A DNA stretch of 64,000 bases, taken from contig NZ_JOJM01000015.1 in assembly GCF_000720325.1 (NCBI RefSeq), positions 62,001-126,000 of the forward strand, written 5' to 3'. The notes beneath the pieces are model-generated. The model made no database searches. It was not told the DNA's origin and saw only the letters and a list, made by a program, of their open reading frames with translations. The DNA comes from Streptomyces sp. NRRL B-1347. Its GTDB lineage: Bacteria > Actinomycetota > Actinomycetes > Streptomycetales > Streptomycetaceae. Of this stretch, positions 28,963-37,876 are shown piece by piece (positions within the stretch are counted from its first letter, which is position 1; the number at the start of each line of letters is the position of its first letter). Position numbers and translations under genes: made by a program.

Positions 28963-31182
28963 GTGGCAGCACTCGCCCGGTGGTGCGTCCAGCACCGCCT
29001 CGTCGCCGTACTGCTCTGGCTCCTCGCACTCGGCGGCACCGCCGCCGCTGCCGCCGCCGTCGGATCGGCGTACTCGAACGACTACGAGGTGCCCGGCACC
29101 GAGTCCAACCGCGCCAGCCAGCTCCTGAAGGACGGCTTCCCCAGCCTCGGCGGCGACAGCAACACCGTCGTCTGGCACACCGGCGGGGACCAGTCCGTGC
29201 GCTCCGCCGCCGTCGAACAGACGATGACCGAGACGCTCGACGAGATCGCCGAGCTGCCCGGTGTGGCCTCCGTCACCAGCCCGTACACCGAGCGCGGCGC
29301 CACCCGGATCAGCGAGGACGGCCGCACCGCCTACGCCACGGTCACCTTCCGCGACCAGCTGGACTCCGTCACCCCCGGCGAGGCGCGCGCCGTCGTGCGG
29401 ACGGCCGAGTCCGCCCAGACCCGGGGCCTGGACGTGGCCCTCGGCGGCGGCGCCATCGGCCTCACCGAGACCAAGAGCGCCAAGACCGCCGAGATCGTCG
29501 GCGTGGCCGTCGCCGCCGTCGTGCTGTTCCTCGCCTTCGGCTCGCTCGCCGCGTCGGCGCTGCCCATCGCCACGGCCGTCGTCTCCGTCGGCACGGCGTA
29601 CGCGGGCATAGTGCTGCTCGGCCACGTCATGACGGTCGCCGACTTCGCGCCGATGCTCGGCACCCTGATCGGGCTCGGCGTCGGCATCGACTACGCGCTG
29701 TTCATCGTCACGCGCCACCGCAAGGGCCTCAAACGCGGCCTGCCGGTCGCCGAGGCCGCCGAACGGGCCGTCGCCACCACCGGCCGGGCCGTCGTCTTCG
29801 CGGGCGCCACCGTCTGCATCGCGCTGCTCGGCATGCTGATCCTGCGCCTGAGCTTCCTCAACGGCGTCGCCATCGCCGCCTCCCTGACCGTCGTCCTCAC
29901 CGTCGCCGCGTCCGTGACGCTGCTGCCCGCGCTCCTCTCGTTCATCGGGCCGCGCGCGCTCAGCCGCCGCGAGCGGCGCAGGCTCGCCGAGCGCGGGCCC
30001 GAGCCGGAGGTGCCCACCGGGCTCGCCGCCCGCTGGTCGGCGTTCGTGGAGCGGCACCCGAAGCTGCTCGGCGCCCTCGCGGTGGTGGTGATGGCGGTCC
30101 TCGCCGTGCCGACGCTCTCGCTCCGCCTCGGCACCTCCGACCAGGGCAACAACGCCGCGACCGCCACCACCCGGCAGGCCTACGACCTGCTCGCCGACGG
30201 CTTCGGCCCCGGCGTGAACGGCCCGCTCACCCTCGTCACGGACGTCCGCGGCGCCCCCGACCGGCTCGCCCTCGACAACCTCGGCGCGACCCTGGAGTCC
30301 ACCCCGGGCGTCGCCTCCGTGAGCCCCGTGACCTACGCCGAGGGCGGCGACGCGGCCTTCCTCACCGTCGTACCGGAATCCGCGCCCCAGTCGAAGGCCA
30401 CCAGCGACCTCGTCGACCGGCTCCGCGGCGACGTCCTGCCGCGCGCCGAGTCCGGCACCTCCCTCGACCTCCACGTCGGCGGCGTCACGGCGGGCTACGA
30501 CGACTTCGCGGAGATCATCGTCGGCAAGCTGCCGCTGTTCGTGGGCGTCGTCATCGGCCTGGGCTGTGTGCTGCTGCTCCTCGCCTTCCGCTCCGTCGGC
30601 ATACCGCTGAAGGCCGCCGTCATGAACGTCGCGGCGGTCGCGGCCGCCTTCGGCGTCGTGGTCGCGGTCTTCCAGTGGGGCTGGGGCAGCGAGCTGATGG
30701 GCCTGGGGCGCGCGGGCCCCATCGAGCCCTTCCTGCCCGTCATCATGGTCTCGGTCCTCTTCGGCCTCTCCATGGACTACCAGGTCTTCCTGGTCAGCAG
30801 GATGTACGAGGAGTGGCTGGAGACCGGCGACAACCGCGTGGCCGTCCGCGTCGGCCTCGCCGAGACCAGCCGCGTCATCAACTCCGCGGCCGTCATCATG
30901 ATCTCGGTGTTCCTCGCCTTCGTGCTCAGCGGGGACCGGGTGATCGCGATGTTCGGCATCGCCCTCGCGGCGGCTGTCGCCCTCGACGCGTTCGTCCTGC
31001 GCACCCTGCTCGTGCCCGCCCTCATGCACATGCTCGGCGGCGCCAACTGGTGGCTGCCGCGCCGCCTGGACCGCTGGCTGCCGCGGATCAGTATTGAGGT
31101 GCCCGAGCACCGGACACGTGCGAAGATCCCGGGGCACCGCGAGCGCGACGAGATCGCGTACGCGCAGTTGGAGAAGCGCTAG
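28963..31182 (+). CDS. MMPL-family RND transporter
   Basis: A 739-residue membrane protein of the MMPL/RND superfamily, exporting lipids or hydrophobic compounds with proton motive force. The architecture is TM1, a large extracytoplasmic domain (about 35-170), five TM helices (SLAASALPIATAVVSVG, GLGVGIDYALFIVTRH), a second TM after about 355, another outer domain, and a final TM bundle with GLSMDYQVFLVSRMYEEW. The IDYALF and MDYQVF motifs are the family's proton-relay regions and are intact. GTG start preceded by GGGAG. It stands alone, 26 bases before a GNAT gene. Confidence 0.9.
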   Translation: MAALARWCVQHRLVAVLLWLLALGGTAAAAAAVGSAYSNDYEVPGTESNRASQLLKDGFPSLGGDSNTVVWHTGGDQSVRSAAVEQTMTETLDEIAELPGVASVTSPYTERGATRISEDGRTAYATVTFRDQLDSVTPGEARAVVRTAESAQTRGLDVALGGGAIGLTETKSAKTAEIVGVAVAAVVLFLAFGSLAASALPIATAVVSVGTAYAGIVLLGHVMTVADFAPMLGTLIGLGVGIDYALFIVTRHRKGLKRGLPVAEAAERAVATTGRAVVFAGATVCIALLGMLILRLSFLNGVAIAASLTVVLTVAASVTLLPALLSFIGPRALSRRERRRLAERGPEPEVPTGLAARWSAFVERHPKLLGALAVVVMAVLAVPTLSLRLGTSDQGNNAATATTRQAYDLLADGFGPGVNGPLTLVTDVRGAPDRLALDNLGATLESTPGVASVSPVTYAEGGDAAFLTVVPESAPQSKATSDLVDRLRGDVLPRAESGTSLDLHVGGVTAGYDDFAEIIVGKLPLFVGVVIGLGCVLLLLAFRSVGIPLKAAVMNVAAVAAAFGVVVAVFQWGWGSELMGLGRAGPIEPFLPVIMVSVLFGLSMDYQVFLVSRMYEEWLETGDNRVAVRVGLAETSRVINSAAVIMISVFLAFVLSGDRVIAMFGIALAAAVALDAFVLRTLLVPALMHMLGGANWWLPRRLDRWLPRISIEVPEHRTRAKIPGHRERDEIAYAQLEKR

Positions 31183-31208
31183 CCGCACCACCGCTGAGGG
31201 AGAGCCGG

Positions 31209-31766
31209 ATGTTCGCGATACCCGTGGGGGAGGGGGCCGAACTGCGGCCCCTGGAGCCGTGGAACGCCGAGGAGTTCCTGGAACACGTCGACCGCGCGCG
31301 GGAGTTCGCCGGTCCGTGGGTGCCGATGACGGTCAAGGTCACGGACCTGGACTCCGCCCGTGAACTCCTCCAGCGGTACGCCGACAAGCAGGCCGCGGAC
31401 ACCGGCCGCCTGTACGGCATCTGGCTGGACGGCACGCTCGTCGGCGGGGTGTTCTTCCGGGTCTTCGACGTCGGGAGCGACTCCTGCGAGGTCGGCGTCT
31501 GGCTCGAACCCTCCGCCACCGGCCGCGGCCTCATCACCACCGCCGCCGGCGTCCTCGTCGACTGGGCCGTCGACCAGCGCGGCATGCACCGCGTCGAGTG
31601 GCTCGTCTCCTCCCGCAACGACCCCAGCAAGGCCGTGGCCAAGCGGCTCGGCATGGTCCGCGACGGGGTGCTGCGGGAGAGCTTCCCCTGGCAGGGCATC
31701 CGCCACGACATGGAGGTCTGGTCGGTGCTCGCGCCCGAGTGGCGGGCGGCCCGCGCCGCGCGTTAA
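31209..31766 (+). CDS. GNAT-family N-acetyltransferase, RimJ/RimL type
   Basis: A 185-residue acetyltransferase likely acting on a protein N-terminus or small amine. The acetyl-CoA-binding part is GVWLEPSATGRGLITTAAGV, then RVEWLVSSRNDPSKAVAKRLGM, the typical RimL end. GAGGGAGAG precedes the ATG. It lies 26 bases after the MMPL stop and may be co-transcribed with it. Target not identifiable. Confidence 0.85.
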   Translation: MFAIPVGEGAELRPLEPWNAEEFLEHVDRAREFAGPWVPMTVKVTDLDSARELLQRYADKQAADTGRLYGIWLDGTLVGGVFFRVFDVGSDSCEVGVWLEPSATGRGLITTAAGVLVDWAVDQRGMHRVEWLVSSRNDPSKAVAKRLGMVRDGVLRESFPWQGIRHDMEVWSVLAPEWRAARAAR

Positions 31767-31801
31767 GGGGCCTCTCAGACTCCGTCCGTACGGTGCGGAG
31801 C

Positions 31802-32458
31802 ATGGGAACGAAGAGCGCCAACGAGACGGACGAGACGGCAGCGACGGACGAGGCGCCTAAGGAGGTACCTCAGACCCCGGAGCCGTCTAAGGCCCCTGCC
31901 GAGGCGGCGGCCGAGGGGCCCGCGGCGGCCGCGGAGCCCTTGGCAACCGGGGAGCCCTTGGAAACCGAGGAGTCCGGCGAGTCCGGCGAGCCCGGCGAGC
32001 CCGGTGAATCCGGTGAATCCGGTGAGGACGAACTCGCTCCCGAGGAGACCGTCCCCGCCGCCTCGGCGGGCGTCGGGCAGGGCGCGGCCGCCGTCGTCGC
32101 CGCCGCGCTCGGCCTGATCGGCCTCTCCGGCGGCTGGCTCGGCACGGTCGCCTCGGCCCGCGAGTCCCTGATCGGCCAGCTCAACACCTCCCAGGGCGCG
32201 AGCGTGGCCCGCCAGGTCGAAGAGGTCTACGGCGACTCCTGGAAGACGACGGCCCTGGTGGCGGGCGCCTTCGCGCTGGCCGCCCTGGTGGTCGGCGTGG
32301 CCGTCCTGCTGCGCCCCGCCTTCGGCGCCCCCGACCGCGTCCAGGCCCCCTGGACCAAGTCGGTGGCCTGGGCGGGCGTCACCCTCGGAGCCATCGGCCT
32401 GGCCCTGGCGGTGGCCAAGTACACGGACCTGTTCCTGGGCTTGCCGTCGACCAGTTAG
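31802..32458 (+). CDS. Membrane protein with acidic repeat tail
   Basis: A 218-residue protein. The first 85 residues are a disordered Glu/Ala/Pro/Ser/Gly tail that contains six tandem 9-bp coding units (Glu-Ser-Gly or Glu-Pro-Gly). Three or four transmembrane helices follow: AAAVVAAALGLIGLSGGWL, then ALVAGAFALAALVVGVAVLL, then VAWAGVTLGAIGLALAVAKY. No enzymatic motif is present and I do not recognise a family. ATG at 31802 lacks a strong ribosome-binding site; the gene is 35 bases after the GNAT stop. Confidence 0.7.
   Translation: MGTKSANETDETAATDEAPKEVPQTPEPSKAPAEAAAEGPAAAAEPLATGEPLETEESGESGEPGEPGESGESGEDELAPEETVPAASAGVGQGAAAVVAAALGLIGLSGGWLGTVASARESLIGQLNTSQGASVARQVEEVYGDSWKTTALVAGAFALAALVVGVAVLLRPAFGAPDRVQAPWTKSVAWAGVTLGAIGLALAVAKYTDLFLGLPSTS
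31970..32023 (+). repeat. Six tandem 9-bp units inside a coding tail
   Basis: gagtccggc twice, gagcccggc, gagcccggt, gaatccggt twice. Encodes ESG/EPG repeats. GAATCCGGT is the exact reverse complement of units in the noncoding leader at 5371-5433. Confidence 0.75.
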
Positions 32459-32611
32459 GCCCTGACGTGTGATGGATAAGGCACCCCCTCACACCTAAGG
32501 CCCCCCACCCCCCGCAAGATGCGGAACCTTCCCGATGTGCCGGACCCCCCTGGGAAACGAAAGTGGAGTCATCGCAGAGAGCGAGACACCGCAACCCAGG
32601 GGGACACGAAA

Positions 32612-32809
32612 ATGTTCGACTACGAACTCCACCAGTTCCGCACCGCCGAGCTCGCCGCCCAGGCCGCCCGCCACGGCCTCGTACGGGAGGCGCTCAAGGC
32701 CGCGAAGACGCGCAGGGCGCTCGGCCGGGAGGCCGCCGAGGCCCGCCTGACCGCCCGGCGCACCGAGCCCACCGCCCGTCAGACCGACCGCTACACCCAC
32801 GCGGCCTGA
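32612..32809 (+). CDS. Small basic hypothetical protein (65 aa)
   Basis: ATG at 32612 follows GGGGGACACGAAA and opens a 65-residue frame, MFDYELHQFRTAELAAQAAR and onward, rich in Ala and Arg and predicted to be mostly helical. The start resembles small proteins that Streptomyces encodes near LuxR regulators, but I cannot name a family. It ends 19 bases before the first possible start of the large LuxR-type regulator. Confidence 0.6.
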   Translation: MFDYELHQFRTAELAAQAARHGLVREALKAAKTRRALGREAAEARLTARRTEPTARQTDRYTHAA

Positions 32810-32828
32810 CGGCGGCCCCGGCCCTCCC

Positions 32829-35800
32829 ATGTCGCGCACAGCGAAACCCACTCCCACAAAACCGCAGCTCTGTGCGATGCTCACCGCTGTGGAGACCAGG
32901 TCCGTCAGCCCCGTCTTCGTCGGCAGAGCCGACGAACTGCGCGTACTGAACGACGCGCTCGCCCGTGCCGCCGCACCCGCCGCGGGCGAGCCGCAAGCCT
33001 TGCTGCTCGGCGGTGAGGCAGGCGTCGGCAAAACGCGCCTCCTGGAGGAGTTCGAGGCCGCGGCCGTCGCCGCGGGCGCGCTCGTGGTGGTCGGCGGCTG
33101 TGTGGAGATCGGCGCCGACGGCCTGCCCTTCGCCCCCTTCTCCTCCGCCCTGCGCGCCCTGCGCGAGCAGCTGCCCGCCGAGTTCGCGGCGGCCGCGGCT
33201 GGTCAGGAGGAGGAACTGGCGCGGCTGCTTCCGGAGTTGTGCGAGGGTGCCCCGCGCCCGCAGTCCGCCGGTGGCGGCAGGCACGGCGAGGAGGCCATGG
33301 CCCGGCTCTTCGAGCTCACCGCCCGCCTCCTGGAGCACGTGGCCGCCGACCGCACCGTCGTGATGATCCTCGAGGACCTGCACTGGGCGGACGCCTCCAC
33401 CCGCCACCTGCTCTCGTACCTGTTCCGCACGCTGCGCAGCGGCCACCTCGTCGTCCTCGCCAGCTACCGCGCCGACGACATCCACCGCCGCCACCCGCTG
33501 CGCCCGCTGCTCGCCGAGCTGGACCGCCTCCGCACGGTCCGCCGCGTCGAACTCGCCCGCTTCAGCCGGGACGAAGTGGCCCGCCAGATGGCCGGGATCC
33601 TCGCTGCCGAGCCCGCCCCCAAACTGGTCGACGACGTCTTCGAGCGCTCCGACGGCAACGCCTTCTTCGTCGAGGAACTCGCCGTCGCCTCCCACGGCAG
33701 CAGCTGCGCCTCCCTCACCGACTCGCTCCGCGACCTGCTCCTCGTCCGCGTCGAGGAGCTGCCCGACGACGCCCAGAAGGTGGCGCGGATCGTCGCCGAG
33801 GGCGGCTCGACCGTCGAGTACGACCTGCTCGCCGCGGTCGCCGACCTCACCGAGGACGACCTGATCGACGCGCTGCGGGCCGCCGTCGGCGCCAACATCC
33901 TCCTCGCCTCGCCCGGCGGCGACGGCTACCGCTTCCGGCACTCCCTCGTGCGCGAGGCCGTCGGCGACGACCTGCTGCCCGGCGAGCGCTCCCGCATCAA
34001 CCGCCGCTTCGCCACCGTCCTGGAGGCCGACCCGGGCCTCGTCGCCGCCGACCAGCGCGCCGCCCGCCTCGCCAGCTACTGGTACTGCGCCCACGACGCC
34101 GCGAAGGCGCTGCCCGCCGTCCTCAACGCCTCCGTCGAGGCCCGCAGCCGGCACGCCTACGCCGAGCAACTGCGCCTCCTGGAGCGGGCGATGGACCTGT
34201 GGGACGCGGCCCCCGACGAGGTGCGCGCCCTGCTGCGCCCCGTCGACTACACCGAGGTCTACCCGCCCTGCGGCTGCGACCCCGCCGCCACTCCGCTGCA
34301 CTATCTGGACCTGATGGCCGAGGCGGCCGTCGCGGGCCGCCACTGCGGCGAGCGCGAACGCGCCCTGAAGATCACCAAGCGTGCCCTGCGCCTCCTGGAG
34401 GACGAGCAGGACCCGCTGCGCTCCGCCTGGTTCTGGGTGCAGCGCTCCCGCCTCATGCAGAGCCTCGCCCGCGGCGACGGCTGGAAGGAACTCGCCACCG
34501 CACAGGACCTCGTGCGCGGCCATCCGCCGTCGGAGGTGCACGCCGAGGTGCTCACCATGGTCGCGGGCTGGCAGATGCTGCACCAGCCGGGCCCCGAGAG
34601 CCTCACCGCCGCCGAGCAGGCCGTCGAGTACGCCCGCATGGTCGGCGCCCACGAGATCGAGCTGAACGCCCGGCTCACCCTGGGCGGCCTGGTCGTCGAC
34701 ACGGGCGACATCGACGCGGGGCTCGCCGAGATGTACGCGGTCCGGGACCGGGTCACCGCCGAGGAGATCGTCGGCGTGCTCTGCCGCTGCTACATCAACC
34801 TGCCCTCCGTCCTCGAAGGCATCGGCCGCCACCGCGAGTCCCTCGCCCTCCTCGACGAGGGCATCCAGTACGCCCAGCGGTACGGCCTGCGTGATTCCGA
34901 GGCCTGGATGTGGGCCAACCGCTCCGAGTCCCTGTACTCCCTCGGCCGCTGGGACGACGCCGTCGACTCGGCGAGCCGCGCCGTCCTCAGCGCCAAGCCG
35001 CGCGGCGGCGCCGGGGTGCGCCTGGCCTACTTCGCGCTCGCCCGCGGCGACATGGCCGAGGCCGCCCGCCACCACGCCGAGGCCTGGCGGCACTTCGGCA
35101 CGCACGACTCCATACCCCAGAACACCCTTCCCCTGGCCCGCATCGCCCTCGGCATCGCCGCGGGCGAGGGCCGCATCCTCGACGCCCGCGCCGAGCTCCG
35201 CCGAGCCGTCGCCGACGGCCTCCCGCCCGGCACCCAGCGGTACGGCTGGCCGCTGGTCCTCGCGGCCGCCACCGCCGAGGCCGACACCCGCGGCCTCGCG
35301 GTCGCCGCGCCGGGCCGCGACGAGTCCCTGCACCTGATCCGCACCACCGCGAAGTCCCTGGCCACCCGCGTGCCCGTCTGGCAGGCGTACGAACGCTGGG
35401 TCCGCGCCGAACTCCTGCGCGCCGAGGGCCACGCGACCTCCGACGACTGGCTGGAGGTCCTCACCGCCATCGCGCCTCTCGAACGCCCCTACGACCTCGC
35501 GCGCGTCCGGCACCGCCTCGCGGAGGCGCTGCTCACGGCCGGGGCCGGGGGCGGCAGGGCCGCCGCGGGCGACACCGACCGGGACCGGGCCGCCGAACTG
35601 CTGCGGCAGGCGGCCGCGGTGGCCGAGCACCTCAGTGCCCGCCCCCTCGTCGAGGCCGTCACCCAGCTCGCCCAGCGGGCCCGCCTCGCACTGACCGGAG
35701 CGACTTCCTCCGCTCCGGCCGACCCCGCCGAGGAGCTCGGCCTGACCACCCGCGAGCGCGCCGTGCTCCGCCTGGTGGCCGCGGGCCGCAGCAACCGCCA

Positions 35801-35957
35801 GATCGCCGAGGAGCTGTTCATCTCCCCGAAGACGGCGAGCGTCCACGTCTCCAACATCCTCGCCAAGCTGGGCGTCGCGGGCCGCGGCGAGGCGGCCGCC
35901 CTCGCGCACCGGCTCGGCCTCTTCACCGCGGACGAGGAGCCCCTGGTCGCCGGGTGA
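32829..35957 (+). CDS. LAL-type (large ATP-binding) LuxR-family regulator
   Basis: A regulator of up to 1042 residues. The N-terminal AAA/STAND ATPase has Walker A GGEAGVGKT (about residue 60) and a Walker B region in VMILEDLHWADAS; the middle 500 residues are TPR-like helical repeats; the C-terminus is a LuxR HTH (LTTRERAVLRLVAAGRSNRQ, then IAEELFISPKTASVHVSNIL). Proteins of this class often activate specialised metabolism or sugar genes in Streptomyces. The start is uncertain: ATG at 32829 or 32877 (MLTAVETRSVSP), neither with a good ribosome-binding site. No cluster lies next to it, so its targets are unknown. Confidence 0.9.
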   Translation: MSRTAKPTPTKPQLCAMLTAVETRSVSPVFVGRADELRVLNDALARAAAPAAGEPQALLLGGEAGVGKTRLLEEFEAAAVAAGALVVVGGCVEIGADGLPFAPFSSALRALREQLPAEFAAAAAGQEEELARLLPELCEGAPRPQSAGGGRHGEEAMARLFELTARLLEHVAADRTVVMILEDLHWADASTRHLLSYLFRTLRSGHLVVLASYRADDIHRRHPLRPLLAELDRLRTVRRVELARFSRDEVARQMAGILAAEPAPKLVDDVFERSDGNAFFVEELAVASHGSSCASLTDSLRDLLLVRVEELPDDAQKVARIVAEGGSTVEYDLLAAVADLTEDDLIDALRAAVGANILLASPGGDGYRFRHSLVREAVGDDLLPGERSRINRRFATVLEADPGLVAADQRAARLASYWYCAHDAAKALPAVLNASVEARSRHAYAEQLRLLERAMDLWDAAPDEVRALLRPVDYTEVYPPCGCDPAATPLHYLDLMAEAAVAGRHCGERERALKITKRALRLLEDEQDPLRSAWFWVQRSRLMQSLARGDGWKELATAQDLVRGHPPSEVHAEVLTMVAGWQMLHQPGPESLTAAEQAVEYARMVGAHEIELNARLTLGGLVVDTGDIDAGLAEMYAVRDRVTAEEIVGVLCRCYINLPSVLEGIGRHRESLALLDEGIQYAQRYGLRDSEAWMWANRSESLYSLGRWDDAVDSASRAVLSAKPRGGAGVRLAYFALARGDMAEAARHHAEAWRHFGTHDSIPQNTLPLARIALGIAAGEGRILDARAELRRAVADGLPPGTQRYGWPLVLAAATAEADTRGLAVAAPGRDESLHLIRTTAKSLATRVPVWQAYERWVRAELLRAEGHATSDDWLEVLTAIAPLERPYDLARVRHRLAEALLTAGAGGGRAAAGDTDRDRAAELLRQAAAVAEHLSARPLVEAVTQLAQRARLALTGATSSAPADPAEELGLTTRERAVLRLVAAGRSNRQIAEELFISPKTASVHVSNILAKLGVAGRGEAAALAHRLGLFTADEEPLVAG

Positions 35958-36044
35958 GCGGGCGCCCGCCCGGGCCCGGACCGTTTCCCGGGCGCTCGCT
36001 TACCCTGGGAAACAGGACCGTCGTCAGCCTTTTCGGGAGGCACT

Positions 36045-36491
36045 GTGTTCAACGTGTTCGAGCAGCTCTTCGCGCCCGGGCGCAAGCACACCGACGACGA
36101 GAAGAAGCGGCTTGAGCTGACGCGCGTCGACGTGGACGACGGGGACCCCGGCAAAGGACCCATAGACCTGTCCTCCGGCAAGGTGGTGGTACGGGTCCCG
36201 AAGCAGGGAGCGGATGCCGCCCGGCCCGCCTCGGATGCCGCCCAGCCCTCCGGCTCCGACGCTGTCCCCGGCTCTGATGCCGGCCCCAGCTCTGACGCCG
36301 TCCCTGGGTCCGATGCCGCCTCCGGCCTCGACGCCGTCCCCGGCTCCGGCGCTGACCCCGGGCCCGCTCCCGCCTCCGGATCCGGCTCCGCTTCTGCTTC
36401 CGCTTCTGCCTCCGGATCCGGCCCCGGCCCCGGCCCCGGATGCGGCCCCGGCCCCGGTGCCCGCCCGGACGAGGCGCCGCCCGCCGCCTGA
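36045..36491 (+). CDS. DUF6191-like protein with repetitive C-terminal tail
   Basis: A 148-residue protein. The first 55 residues (MFNVFEQLFAPGRKHTDDEK, then LDLTRVDVDD-like and GPIDLSSGKVVVR) match a short conserved Streptomyces protein type. The rest is a low-complexity tail of Gly, Ser, Asp, Ala, Pro and Val built from near repeats of the type GSDAVP, then runs of alternating Ser-Ala and Pro-Gly. GTG at 36045 has GGGAGG nine bases upstream. The tail DNA is strongly repetitive and has probably grown by slippage. Function unknown. Confidence 0.72.
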   Translation: MFNVFEQLFAPGRKHTDDEKKRLELTRVDVDDGDPGKGPIDLSSGKVVVRVPKQGADAARPASDAAQPSGSDAVPGSDAGPSSDAVPGSDAASGLDAVPGSGADPGPAPASGSGSASASASASGSGPGPGPGCGPGPGARPDEAPPAA

Positions 36492-36504
36492 GTGTGCGCT
36501 CGCG

Positions 36505-37683
36505 CTACTCCACCTCCACCTCCAGGATCTTGTCGTCGCCCTTCTCCGGGGTGCCCCGCGAATCCGTCTCGCTCGTCACCAGCCACAGCTTGTCGCCGCC
36601 CGCCGCGAGGACCGTGCGCAGTCTGCCGTGCTCCTCGGTGAGGAACGCCTCCGTCTCCGGCTCCCCGCCCGCCCCGCGCACCGGGACGCGCCACAGCCGC
36701 TGGCCGCGCAGACCCGCCATCCAGACCGAGCCCTCCGCATAGGCGACGCCGCTCGGTGAGGCCTCGGACGTCTTCCACTGGGCCACCGGGTCGTGGAAGC
36801 CCTCCTCCTTGGCGTCCGCATCGCCCTTGCCCTCGACCTCGGGCCAGCCGTAGTTGTCGCCCGCCTTGATCTCGTTGAGCTCGTCCCAGGTGTCCTGGCC
36901 GAACTCCGAGGCCCACAGGCGCTTCTGCTCGTCCCAGGCGAGACCCTGGACGTTCCGGTGGCCGTACGAGTACACCGGGGAGTTCTCGAAGGGGTTGCCC
37001 GGCGCCGGCTCGCCGTCCGGGGTCAGGCGGAGGATCTTGCCGCCGAGGGACTTCTTGTCCTGGGCGAGGCCGGTGTCGCCGGTCTCGCCCGTGCCCACGT
37101 ACAGCAGCTTGTCGGGGCCGAAGGCGATCCGGCCGCCGTTGTGGATCATGCCTTTGGGGATGCCCTTGAAGATCGTGTCGGGCGCGCCGAGGCGCTGGCC
37201 CTCGGGCTTCGCCTCGTCGTAGAGCATGCGGGCCACGCGGTTGTCGGAAGCCGTCGTGAAGTACGCGTACACGAAGTGGTCCGAGGCGTAGGTCGGGGAC
37301 AGGGCGAGGCCCATCAGGCCGCCCTCGCCGCCGGGGGCCACCCCGGGCACCTTGCCGACCTCCGTCTTCTTGCCGGTGCCGCCGTCCACGTGGGTGATCG
37401 TGCCCTCGTCCCGGGACGAGACGAGCAGGTCGCCGCCCGGGAGCGCGGCCAGCCCCCACGGTGACTTCAGGCCCGTGGCCAGGGTCTTGGTGACCTTGGC
37501 CGAGCCCTTCTCCGGGGGTGGTGTCGCGCCGTCGTCCGACGGGGAGCCGGTGGGGCCGGAGGCGGTGGACTCGGTGCGCTTGCCGCCGTCCGCGGCGTCG
37601 CCGTCGTCCGACGAGCATCCGGTGGCCAGGAGGAGGGCGGTGGCCAAGGTGGCTGTCACGGCGAAACGTTGAGGACTCAGCAC
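36505..37683 (-). CDS. PQQ-dependent sugar dehydrogenase-like lipoprotein (GSDH family)
   Basis: A 392-residue exported lipoprotein with a six-bladed beta propeller of the soluble glucose dehydrogenase family (L-sorbosone dehydrogenase type). The signal has the lipobox LLLATGCSS with Cys at about residue 23. Propeller landmarks are LKSPWGLAALPGGDLLVSSR, GGEGGLMGLALSPTY, MIHNGGRIAFGPDKLLYVGT and YSYGHRNVQGLAWDE, where His and Arg belong to the catalytic and cofactor site. GTG at 37683 has GAAGGGA upstream. Substrate unknown. The 3' end converges on the DUF6191-like gene, 13 bases apart. Confidence 0.85.
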   Translation of the reverse strand: MLSPQRFAVTATLATALLLATGCSSDDGDAADGGKRTESTASGPTGSPSDDGATPPPEKGSAKVTKTLATGLKSPWGLAALPGGDLLVSSRDEGTITHVDGGTGKKTEVGKVPGVAPGGEGGLMGLALSPTYASDHFVYAYFTTASDNRVARMLYDEAKPEGQRLGAPDTIFKGIPKGMIHNGGRIAFGPDKLLYVGTGETGDTGLAQDKKSLGGKILRLTPDGEPAPGNPFENSPVYSYGHRNVQGLAWDEQKRLWASEFGQDTWDELNEIKAGDNYGWPEVEGKGDADAKEEGFHDPVAQWKTSEASPSGVAYAEGSVWMAGLRGQRLWRVPVRGAGGEPETEAFLTEEHGRLRTVLAAGGDKLWLVTSETDSRGTPEKGDDKILEVEVE

Positions 37684-37876
37684 GGTGGGGATCCCTTCGG
37701 TACGGCGCTTCTCCTGTTCATACACCGCCCGAGCCCCGCAGGTTCCCAAGCCCTCGCGGGACGCCCCTGACCCGCCCCTTTCCGATTCCTGAGGGCTCCG
37801 CCCCCAGACCCTCACTCCTCAAACGCCGGAGGGGCTGAGATCTCCGCCGAGAGCGGCACCATCCGGCCCGATCGCC
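37684..37876. repeat. Intergenic copy of the composite repeat
   Basis: Between the sugar dehydrogenase promoter and the aldo/keto reductase 3' end lies GGGCTCCGCCCCCAGACC (37792-37809) followed by CTCAAACGCCGGAGGGGCTGA (37817-37837), the same two-part arrangement as at 22395, 47686 and 59893. Confidence 0.6.

Noticed and set aside
28948..31191. A 747-codon open frame on the minus strand opposite the MMPL gene
   Set aside because: Arg/Gly/Asp-rich translation without domains; it is the usual antisense shadow of a GC-rich gene whose third positions are nearly all G or C.
31598..31801. Upstream in-frame extension of the membrane protein at 31802
   Set aside because: It lies wholly inside the GNAT gene in another frame and lacks coding character.
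32829..35957. LAL regulator as marker of a biosynthetic gene cluster
   Set aside because: No PKS, NRPS, terpene or tailoring genes around it; neighbours are ordinary single genes.
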